Position numbers and translations under genes: made by a program. From Vicugna pacos (taxonomy: Eukaryota > Chordata > Mammalia > Artiodactyla > Camelidae): 64,000 nucleotides of DNA. This document shows positions 44,401-56,400 of this stretch, piece by piece. The first letter of the stretch is position 1, and each line of letters opens with the position of its first letter. The DNA is taken from positions 74,741,001-74,805,000 of the forward strand of contig NC_132993.1 of assembly GCF_048564905.1 (NCBI RefSeq), given 5' to 3'. Under the pieces are notes generated by a model, which worked only from the letters and a program-made list of their open reading frames with translations, ran no database searches and was not told where the DNA came from.

Positions 44401-47400
44401 TTCTCCTAGGGCAGTAGAAATAAGAGGAAAAATAAACAAATGGGACTTAATTAAACTTACGAACTTTTGCACAGCAAAGGAAACCATGAGCAAAACAAAA
44501 CGACAACCTACAATGGACAAGGGCTTAATTTCCAGAATATATAAACAGCTCATACAAATTAATAAGATAAAAAAGAAAATCCAAAAATGGGCAGATAACC
44601 CAAACAAGCAATTCTCCAATGAAGACATATGAATGACCAATAGGCACATGAAGAAATGCTCAGTATCACTATCAGGTAAGTGCAAATCAAAACTAATGAG
44701 GTATCATCTCATATCAGTCAGAAATGGCCATCGTTCAAAAATCCACAAATGCTAAATGCTGGAGAGAATGTGGATAAACAGGAACCCCCCTACACTGTTG
44801 GTAGGAATGCAGTTTGGTGCAGCCATTGTGGAAAACAGTATGGAGATTCCTCAAAACACTAAAATAGACATAACATATGATCCAGCAATCCCACTCTTGG
44901 GCATATACCCAGAGAGAACCTTAATTCAAAATGACACCTGCACCCCAATGTTCATAGCAGCACTATTTACAATAGCCAAGACATGGAAGCAACCTAAATG
45001 TCCATCAAGAGATGACTGGATAAAGACATTTTCCTATATTTATACAATGGAATACTACTCAGCCATAAAAAATGATAAAATAATGCCATTTGCAGCAATA
45101 TGGATGGCCCTAAAGAATGTCATTCTAAGTGAAGTAAGCCAGAAAGAAAGAAAAATACCATATCACTTATATGTGGAATCTAAGGTGGCGGGGGAGACAA
45201 ATGAACTTACACATAAAACAGAAACAGACTCACAGACATAGAATACAGATTTCTGGTTGCCAAGGGAGAGGGAAGGGATAAACTGGGAGTTCAATATAAT
45301 GCAGGTACTGGCTAGCACATATAAAATAAACGAGTTTACACTACTTTATAGCACAGGGGACTATATTCAATATCTTGTAGTAGCTTATGGTGAGTAAGAA
45401 TGAAAATGAATATATGTATATTCATGTATGTCTGAAGCATTGTGCTGTACACCAGAAATTGACACAACATTGTAAAATCACTATACTTCAATTTAAAAAC
45501 AAAAGAAAAAACCCAATCCAAAAATGGGCACAGGACCTAAACAAGCAATTCTCCAGTGAAGACATACAAATGGCTAACAGGCACGTGAAAAAATTCTCAG
45601 TATCACTCATTATGAGAGAAATGCAAATCAAAATGAGGTATCACCTAACTCCAGTCAGAAATGGCCATCATTCAAAAGTCCATTAAGGATAAATGCTGGA
45701 GAGGCTGTGAGGAAAAGGGAACCCTCCTACACTGTTGGTAGGAATGTAGTTTGGCACAGCCATTATGGAAAACACTATGGAGATTCCTCAAAAAACTAAA
45801 AACTGACTTACCGTATGATCAAGCAATCCCACTTCTGGGTATACATCCAGAGGCAATTCTAATTTGAAAAGATACCTGCACCCCAATGTTCACAGCAGCA
45901 CTACTTAAAATAGCCAAGACATGAAAACAACCTAAATGTCCATCGACAGATGACTGGATAAAGAAGTTGTGGTGTATTTTTTTTTATTGAGTTATAGTCA
46001 TTTTACAATGTTGTGTCAAATTCCAGTGTAGAGCACAATCTTTCAGTTATACATGAACATACATACATTAATTGTCACATTCTCTTTTGCTGTGAGCCAC
46101 CACAAGATCCTGTATCCATTTCCCTGTGCTACACAGTACAATCTTGTTTTTCTGTTCTACATTTTGAAATCCCAGTGTGTCCCTTCCCACCCCTCAGAAG
46201 TTGTGGTATATTTATACAGTGGAATACTACTCAGCCATAAAAAAACCATTTGCAGAACATGGATGGACCTAAAGATCATCATTCTAGGTGACATAAGCCA
46301 GAAAGAGAAAGAAAAGTAACATATCACTCATATGTAGAATCTAAAATCTAAATTTTTTAAAATTTTTTTAAAAATTAAAAGAGAAGACAAATAAATACAG
46401 AACAGAAACAGACATAGAATACCAACTTATGGTTGCAGGGGGGAGGGGAGTGGGAAGGGACAGACTGGGATTTGAAGAACTGTCGATTCTGACACATATA
46501 CATAGAATAAACAAGTTTACACTGTATAGCACAGGGAAACATACAAGATCCGTAGCTCACATTGAAAAGGAATATAAAAATGAACATTATGTATATTCAT
46601 GTATGACTGAAAAATTATGCTGTACACCAGAAATTGACACATTGTAAACTAACAAAAAAAAAAATAGACTGTGATCAAGTTTTTTAAAAAAAGACACTAT
46701 GAACTCATCTACAAAACAAACATTCACAGACACAGTAAACAATCTTATGGTCACCACGGAAAGGGTGTGAATGGATAAACTTGGGAGTTTGAGATTTGTA
46801 AATGTTAGCCACTATATACAAAAATAGATTTAAAAAAAAGTTTCTTCAGTATAGCACAAGGAACTATTTTCAGTATCTTATAATAACCTTTAATGAAAAT
46901 GAATATATGTATGTATATGCATGACTAAGACATTGTGCTATACACCAGAAACTGACACATTATAACTGACTGTACTTCAATTAAAAAAAATAATATATTT
47001 TCAAATTTAAAAAAAATTTAATTGAATCTGACACACCAACCCCTACCCAATGTATAACAAAGTCTATCATTAAAATCACAAATTATGTATCATAACTGCC
47101 TTAAGCTCAATTAACTTACTACGTAGCAGGAATGCTTTGGAAGTCTACCTACCTTGGTTCATACGCTCCAATGGGAAGAGCTGCAAGGTCAAAAGGCCCA
47201 AATCTTTTTCCTATTTCTTCAAAAGCAGAGCAATAACCAGTGTCTCCGGCGAAAAAAAACCTGCTCCAGGGCCCCAAGACAGACCAGCTGCCCCAGAGAA
47301 CCTTGTTGTCATCCACGGGAGTCCTTTTGCACCAGTGCTGGGAAGGCGTAAACACAAAGGTGACCTTGTCGTGTCCAGGGACACAGTTCTCCTCCCACCA

Positions 47401-50400
47401 GTCCAGCTCGATCACGTTCTCGCAGCCACATTTCTGCATCCAGTCTAGGAGACCCAAAGGCACAAACCATCTCAACTCATTCCCGAATCGCTCATTCAGA
47501 GCAATGACAGAATTGTAGTCCAGGTGGTCATAGTGGTTGTGACTGATCAGGACCGCATCTATGGGGGGCAGCTCGCCGATGGTGCACGGGGGACGGCGAA
47601 ACCGCTTGGGGCCCAGGTGCTGCGACGGGGAGGCCCGAGCGCTGAAGATGGGATCCGTGAGGAAGATGAGCTCGTCCATTTCCACCATCACGGTCGCATG
47701 TCCTAGCCATGTGACTCTCAGGCCTGCTTCCCTCACTCCAACTTCTTCAGGGTTGTTGATAAAATATGGCTTAAGCACCGGGAGTTCTTTATCAAGTTCC
47801 TGTGTGCATAAAGAAAGAAGCAGCCACTATTTTAAAAAAGAGAACTAAAAAATGGCATATGTCGTCAATCATATTTTGACCTGAATTATAGAGAAGGTTA
47901 TATGGGAAGAACCAAAGTCATTCAATAAATTTGCCATTTTTGCTTTTCTCTTGAACATGCATACTTCCTTCCGAATCAGGCTCAATTACTATGACAATAC
48001 AGTAATTTAAGATCTCCTCAGTCCCAAATGCAAAGGACAAAGGGAAAATTAAATGTGAAACGTTGAGTACTGCTGACTTGACTAAATTCAGGCAAGACGC
48101 TTCTATAACTGGCAGGAGGCGCCGGGCCGAGGCGCAGTCCCTCTGCTACCGCAGTTCTGGTCCTGCTGAGAACTGCCTCCCAGAGAAGATCCGCGCCCAC
48201 AAGCAGTGAAGAAAACTTTTGACCACTTACGCGTAGATCCTGGATCTCAGATACGAACCTGACTTCCTTAGTACACAGAATTCAGTGCTTATTCCTGGGC
48301 AAATCCCAGTCACGGACGGTTCTCCCCACTCCTCACCCTTGAGGTTTTTCTACCACTGATCAAACCAAAGTGAAAATATGGTCCCTGCCCATGATAAGCT
48401 CATCACTTTTGGGGACAAACAGATGTGAAACAATAACTACAAGAAAACGTGGTAAGTGTTCCTGCTCTGGTTATTCTACATTTCATCCTTGAACTAAGCT
48501 AGATGAAACAAGCAGCTGTGTTGTAGGCTCACAGTCCTGACTTCTATAAAACTGCTTCCATAAACTCTGCTTTGGGGTTCTGCCACACAGCTGCATGCAC
48601 ATCTGTTACAGGAAGCCGCCTGGAGAAACATACACCGCAGGGCTGTCTCTGACTGGGAACCACCCCACCCACCCCACCTCCTCACTCACCCCAGAAACAT
48701 GTCTCTTAATTCCCTGTAACAGGAAAAGCTCCTCTTCTCCAGAGCAGCTGGCTTTATTCATTCGACTGTCACGAGGGAAACCGATCATTCCTGCTTGGCT
48801 TTTTGCTTTGACTCGGAAGTTCAGAATAAAAGCTGAGGCTGCCTCTGCGGTGTGCAGTGTGATGAAACAGTTTCTATACTAACTGTATTCTTGGCTGTTT
48901 TTCTATTCTAATTGTCCATTTGGTCTTGTATATCCATCCATCAATTTTTTACTGCTACAAGTCCTTTTTATAAGTTGCTGCAAGTCAATTTTGAAAAAGA
49001 TGTGGTATTGGATAATTAAATAAAATACACGACATGCTACAGGCTAATAAGAAAGCTGCCGAAGGCACTACAGACACAGTAAGTTGTGTGGGTTCCTGAG
49101 GAATGAATTCATGAGGCAGAGAGGAGGAAGGGCCTTTCAGGTGGAGAAAATGCCCAAGCAAAGGCAGAGAGCCAAGTAGGAATACGGCATCTGGAGGCAG
49201 GAGACAATGGAATTTATAAAGGATCAGAAAACAGTAAGAGCCTTGAATGCCGTAGCTTACCCAGAGACAGTAAGGAAAATCATTTAAAAAAAAAAAAAAA
49301 AAAAGACATGACCCATTTACATTTAGAGAAAACAGATGATGAGCTGGGGTGCATCCCCTCAGCCGCCTGCAGAGATACAGACCTGGACAAAGGAGACGGC
49401 GCTGGGCAGGGATGAGAGGGTGGATGGGGAGGCTGGTGAAGGGAAACAGGTCACTGAGCCTGTCCCAGTGGGAAAACGGCCCGGACAGGGAGGAGCAGCA
49501 GCAGAGGTAGAGGATGATCAAGATTTCTCTTAGCCACTGTCAGCCATTGTTTCCCCATCTGAGAAATGGGTGTAACAATCACCTACCTATAATCACTGGA
49601 AACTGAATTAGGAGCACCAGGCACACAGCAAGCCCTCTGCACGTGTTCTAGAAGAAGCAAGCGAGCCCCAACCCTAACAGCCAGTCAGGCACCAACCTAT
49701 CCATCTCTCGTATTTTTTTTTAAAATCCATTTCCTTTCTCATAGTTTCTAACCGAGTTAAGATCTTAAGTAACATCAAGGCACTTTAAAGTCCTCCTGGG
49801 GGCGGGGGTTACAACTCAGTGGTAGAGCGCATACTTAGCATGCATCATGTCCTGGGTTCAATCCCCAGTACCTCCCCTAAAAATAAATAAACCTAATTCC
49901 CTCCCCCATCTTGCCAAAAAGAATTTTTTTTTAATTAAAAAAAAAAAAGGATTAGAGAAGTTACAGCACTCACATGACTGCACTCCACGCCTCAGACAAC
50001 TATACATACTCCCAAATATCTCATTTAATACATAAAAACAGTACAGGCACACCTAGTTTAAATGCACTTCACAGATACCTTTTTTTTCTTTTTTCAGTAA
50101 ACTGAAGGTTTGTGGCAACCCCACCTTGTCAGGTGATGGTTAGCATTTTTTAAGCAATAAAGTATTTTCAAATTAAGTACTGTACATCATTGTTTTTTTA
50201 AGACAAAATGCTACTGCACACTTAACAGACTACAGTATATAGTAAACATAACTTTTATACGCACTAGAAAACCAAAAAATTGGTGTGACTGGCTTTATGG
50301 CTTTACTGCAGTGGGCTGGAACCCAACCTGCAGTACCTCCGAGGTGTGCCTGTAACACACAGCCTGCAGGGCAGATGGGGGAGTGAGAGACGGATTACTA

Positions 50401-53400
50401 CAAAGGAAATTTTGGAGATGATGGGTATGTTCACTATCTTGATCATGGTGATCATTTTGTGGGTATATACAACTATCAGAACTCATCAAATTGTACTTTT
50501 TGAATATGTGGAGCTTGTATTATGTTAATAAAACTATAAAAAAAATTTTAAGTACCAAGTTTGGACAGTGCATCAGAACAGCTGAAACAAAATTCCCTGA
50601 AGCTTGCTGCATTTTCTTCTCACTCTAAGTTTAAAAGCCATTTGAAGTTTTATACCTGACATTATCTGATGATGACTGAGAGGAAACAAAGTAAAACCTT
50701 GAGCACCTCTGACAGCCTCACCTTATTCTCCAAACACCGTATTACCAGGTGAACTGTGAAAGAAGCCTGTCACAAAGGACCATATATCATGTGATCCTAT
50801 TTATATGAAATCTCCAGAATAGGCAAATCCATAGAGATAGAAAAGAGATGAGCGATTTCCGGGGCTGGAGGATGACAGGAGAACTGGGGGGTGATGACTA
50901 AGGACATGGGGTTTCTTTTGGGGGTAATTAAAGTGCATTAGATTGTGGTGACGGCTGCACAACTCTGAATGTACTGAAAACCACTGAACTGTACACTTTA
51001 AACAGGTCAATCGCATGGCACCTGAATTTTATCTCAAAGCTATTTTTAAAAAAGGTAAAAGGCTGACAAGACACCTGGATTAAACGGTCACACTTTTCTT
51101 CAAGTTCCTTTCTTCACGATACATTGGTTTCCAAGCCCATCACAAAAGACTAGCTTATTTTAAATAATTTGATTTCTAGCACTACTATCCTGTGAAATTC
51201 AAAGAAATAGAGCCTACAGTTGCGATTCCAAAAAGAAAAGTTTTTTTTTTATCCTAATCATCAGAGTTTCAAAAAGCACATAGAATGGGGGCAGAGAAAT
51301 TCTTGTTTATCTGAGGAAACCACGCACTCACTTGGCATTTTCTTTACTAGATCAAGATTCTTCTTGGCTGGTCTTCCTTTTTTAAAGCTACAAATGGGAA
51401 AATCCCCTGGCCCATAATTAACCAGTACACTAGTTAACGTTTTACTTTTCTTAAGAAAAGGGGAAATCTCAACATTCATTCACCCACTACTCTTCTAACT
51501 GAAAGCATCTTTTTACTGTTTTAGGAAACTTTTGTATTTATTACTCTGCAACTCAAATTTAAAGTTTAAATACAATTTTTTCATTTTCGTATTTATTTTG
51601 ATGATACAAGTGACCACTGAATAGACACTGATCTGTTACCAAAATACCTCTAATTAATTATTAATGTACAATGTTTTATATTTATATTTAAACGCCTCCT
51701 TAATTATAAAAGAAAATGCCCTTCATAAAATACTTCGAAAATAGAGAAAACATATAAAGATGGTAAGAGTAGCCATCCATTATACCAATGTGAAGAGATT
51801 ATAACCACTGTTATCTTTATGCACAGGTCGATTTTTATGCACAGTTAAGATCAGAGTATTCATATTTTCTAGGTTTTTTAAAATTTCATATTGCGACAGT
51901 TTTCATCCATCACTTAAAACTCTGAGACAAACAATGAAGTATTTAAAATGGAAACAAATACATTCTTGAGGAAATCTGCCAGAAAGCAAAACAAAAAAAT
52001 TAATAGAGATGAAGTACAGGAGAAAATATCACAGATTGATTTAAGAGGTCCAAAATATGATTAATAACCATTTTAGAAGGAAAAATCGTTTAGAATAAAA
52101 AGAGGGAAGGACATTTTCAAAGAAACAGACAAAATTTCCTAGACCGAAGTCAAAAACTTTTCAAAATCTAAAGGGCTCACCAGGCATGGAGCACAATGAA
52201 TAAACAAATAACCACATATCGTGTTGAAACAGTCAAATTCACAGACTCAGAGTGGAAGAGTGGTTGCCAGGGGCTGGGGGAAGAGGGAGGTGGGAGCTCC
52301 TGTCAGCAGGTATTAGGTTGCAGTTACGCAAGATGAGTAAGCTCCACGGATGTGCTGTACAACATGGTACCTGGAGTCAACGATAAGGCACCGCACGCTT
52401 ATAACTAAGGGGTAGATCTCATGGAAATGCTCTTACCACAATAAAATTAAAGAAAAGAAATAGGCAGATAAACTCCAGAAGAAACAGCTTAAAGGGCTGA
52501 AAGTTGCTGCCTCTGGGGAGGGGACAGGCTGGCAGAGGCTGGTTAGGAGACTGCTATTTTTCTTATAAGCCTGTCGGTACTGACTTTTTAAAAGCTGCAT
52601 ACCTATAAATTTTTCCTTGATAAAAGTTAAAAAGCAACCTGTTAGCAAACTAGAAAAACAGGGCATACACCGAGAGAATAATAAAATTCAAAAAGACACA
52701 TGCACCTCAATGTTCATAGCAGCACTATTTACAGTATCCAAGACTTAGAAACAACTCAAATGTCCATCAACAGATGACTGGATAAAGACGACATGGTACA
52801 GATATACAATGGAACACTACTCGGCTGTAAAAAAAAAGAAAACAATAATGCCATTTGCAGCAACATGGGTGGACCTGAATACCATCACTCTAAGTGAAGC
52901 CAGAAAGAGAAAGAAAAATGCTGTATGACTGCTATCACTTACAAGTGGAATGTAAAATGAATAAATAACCAACCAACAAAAAAAACACTATAAAATAAAA
53001 TAACTAGTATGTTTCACTTTTTCAAAGTGCCTCCCATCTTCAGTATCATACATCTGCAGAGTACGTGGTATTTCCAAAGCACTTTCACATGTTGTGTGAA
53101 TCTCAAAACAATCCTAGGAACTTAAACTGTCTTAGCCTAAATTTACAGACAGAAAAAGAAGAGTTCCTCAAAGGGACCATGATAGAAGTAAGGTCACACT
53201 CTTGGTTAGGAACCCGAGCCTGAGCCTGTTGTCCCACTTTCTCCACCAGCCATACTGCATGGCCTCAGTCCCGTGTCTCTGTCACACTCCATTGTGACCG
53301 CCCCTCTCCCCTCTACAGCAGTAACTGAGAAGCACAGCCTCCTTCCACTAATGAAACTCAGGAGATGCCTGCTTCCCTCCCTCTTTAAAACTCTCCAGTC

Positions 53401-56400
53401 ATCTCTGCCCTGAGTGTTGGAGACAATCAACAATGGTAACAATCAGACAAGGTCACTGAGCCAGTGCAAGAACACAGGGCAACGACAGCCCACGAACAAC
53501 GCGAAGTCTGTGCTCGGACCACTGCTCCAGTGACCCGGAACAAGCAAATGGCACGACAGCACAGGGAACTATGTTCAACATCCTGTAGCAACTTACGGTT
53601 AAAAAGAGTAAGAAAACGAACATATGTATGTTCCTGTATGACTGAAGCACTGTGCTGTACAGCAGAAACTGACAGCATTGTAAACTGACTATACTTCAAT
53701 AAAAAATTAAAAAAAAAAAAGCAAATGGCAGGAACGGTCCAAGTACTGTTTTCTGATCAGGCAACTAAATTGTGTAGCTCAACTAAAAGCCTATTTCATT
53801 TTGTTTATACCTGTTGTACTGTTATCTTATCCTTTCATCATGTTTTTTCCAAAATACTTTCATATTCATATACCTAAATATATTATAATGATATAAACTG
53901 CATAATACATAGTCATTACAGTCCTACATAAATCATATCATCCTCTCCTTCCAAAACAGTAATCTGAAGTTGTGCCAATGTCTAACAAAAATAATTTCCA
54001 GAAACCTGATTAAATTCTGAACAGACCCAGTAATCTGAAGTAGACATTCTTTACATGGTCTTTAATTTTTTTTTAAATGAAGGACACTATCACATTCAGG
54101 AGTTCTTAAAAGTAATAATTTTGGCAATTTAAAGGTATTAAATATGGACTTAAGAGTTATCTGTGAAAGCAACAGAAGTCAGCGTGCTCTTGATCTAGTT
54201 TTAGGCTTGTACTGGAAACAAGGGGGAAACGAGACATAGGTAAAAGAAAACAGAAATTGGAACAGGACAAAGGTGTCTCCTCTCTCTTGCATTACACTGA
54301 ATGTGTTAAAGTAGTTCATACTGAGACCTCCTTTTGACACTTCCTTTAAAAAGAAACTGCCTGCCTTAGGGGGAAAAAAAAGAGAGCTTACACATCATTA
54401 AAGAATGCGGCTCCCACCTCCATGCATTAACTTCCTTCTCTCTTTTTACTCCTCAAAGCACTCTCATCTTTCATCCTTCAATATCCTACATCACTTACTT
54501 GTTTGTTTTTTGTCTCTTCCACTAAACCTAAGGTCCAAGGAAGCCAGGGTATCTTTCTGCTTTGCTCATGGCTCTAACTCTAGCACACAGAACAGTGTGC
54601 CGGGCACACAGCAGGTGCTCAGTAAAACACTGACTAAATGAATGAGTTAACAGACAGGCTTGAGAAGTGCCCAGGAACTCCCTAAAATTATGGTAAAATG
54701 CCATCTGTTTATGCACACGTGTATATTTCTCTAAGAAGCGGGTCTGCAGCTTTCATCAGATTTTCAAGAGGGGCCAGTATCCACAAGGGTTTAAGAACAA
54801 CTGGCCTGGCGAGTTCTCAGAAATTCAACCCAGTTTCTAGAATATCTCCAAATCATTAGAGTGCAGAGATGTATTTTCACCTTCATGTGGTCACTTGCTT
54901 TCCTCTTTGAGAGGAAACAAAACTAAAGGCACAGAAATACTTCTTTATTTTTAGAAGCTGTAGCCCAAACACCAGGAAGAAATTTACGCCAACAGATAGC
55001 CTTCCCATCTCAGCCTCCTGACCTAAACTCTTCTTTTCACAGCTTGACTCCGTGTTTCTCTTCACACTGGGTTCTTCAGAAGAAAAATAATGTTCTTGTT
55101 TTTCCAACCCTCAAAGTTGAGACAAATAATAAGGTTTTATTAATATTCTGACTCATTCTTTAGAAGTACTGGGAAAGTACTATTCATGTTAATCACCTGT
55201 TACTAGGATTAATACTATGAATATTCCTTAGCATCAAAATCATAATACCAGGTTTTTAAACCTCACACCTTTTAAGGGAAAGTGGACACGCTTACCCAAG
55301 CAGAAGACCTACCACCACCACCACTCACACACCCACCCACCTCTTCCCACTGCAGATCAAACCTTCAGGGATGCCACCCACTTCCAATGTCTGGTTCTTT
55401 ATCTCTCAGTTCCCCAGAAAGCCAAGCAAGACAGGGGTTGGTGGAAAAGAGAAGCCAAGGGAGGCAGGAGGTGGAAAGGGGCAAAAACTAAGGAAGGAGA
55501 AAAAAGTGCTACTGCAGCTGGGAACAGCCACTCCCCACCAAAGTAAAATCGCATTCGCCTAATAAGCTGGAGGCCAAACGTTAACAATCTCATCCTACGC
55601 TTAACTAGCATATTCAAAGGCCAGTAAACTACTGCTCATTTTTAAGGGTCTAGAAAGGTCATCAACAATTTCTTTTACAGCTTTAGCAGCTTTATCCAAG
55701 GATGAAGAACCAAGCACGCTAGCCTTAACCCTGATAATTCACATTCCAAACACTCAGATTACTACTTTCTAGAACATGTCACGTACTCTCTCACCTTCGT
55801 GACCTTGGTCATGCCATCATCTACCAGGAACACCACTGCCAACTACCTTTCATCCTTCCAGGCCCAGCTCAAATAGCACCTCCTCTGTGAAGCCATTTCC
55901 AATCCCACCAGCCAGAATTAACCGCTTCCTTTCCTGTGCGTGAGCGTTCTGTTCCTACCTCTAGTTGCCACCAGATCAGAGCTGGTTATTCACACATGTA
56001 CTCTGCTGTTAAATCACGAACCTGAAGGCACCTTATTCACATCATCTCCCCAGAACCTCATCACCCAAAAGGGCTCAATTAACTGACTTGCGTGTCAGAA
56101 TACAATTCACAGCAGAGTTAAGTAATACGTATGTTAAGAGTAAATATGACGCACCCAAAAAGCCGAACGTTACCTCTTTGGAGGTCGGAACACTGCTGTG
56201 ATTTTTTTCCATTATCAGCCATCTGAGAGCATTTGGAATAGAGGGGGTTTTCCACGTTGGCCAAGGATTAACAAACCTCCCATCCTTTCCTTTCTTTGAC
56301 TTAGTTACATCTTCTTCTAGTCTGTAATCCAGTTTAAAACTTTTCCTGGAAAACCTAGAAGAATCACTTCCTCCAGAATTCCGTGAATTTTGGCGTTTTC

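Larger units (their letters stand above)
40106..47152 (-). other. NAPEPLD: NAPEPLD intron holding an L1 pile-up
   Basis: 40106-42680 is mainly unique, with a MIR at 40665-40870 and a T/A-rich run near 41297. 42690-46993 is a stack of L1 sequences in the sense orientation of the plus strand, so antisense to the gene. The stack ends only about 160 bp from the catalytic exon's donor. Confidence 0.75.
47800..56173 (-). other. NAPEPLD: NAPEPLD intron between first and catalytic coding exons
   Basis: 47810-49110 is mostly unique. 49120-49510 contains an unnamed ancient repeat and a 19-20 bp A run near 49288. Then follow a MIR, a SINE, a Tigger1 derivative and several L1M 3' ends (50380-52990), a short young L1 tail (53554-53718) and two L2 pieces. 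53730-54480 and 54660-55840 show no feature I can support. Confidence 0.7.

Noticed and set aside
47137-47848. Several plus-strand frames of 60-103 codons
   Set aside because: They are antisense shadows of the NAPEPLD catalytic exon, which is open because of its base composition.
48105-48130. Possible third CTCF motif (ggcaggaggcgcc)
   Set aside because: Mismatch at a key core position and poor upstream bases, so it is too weak to report as a site.
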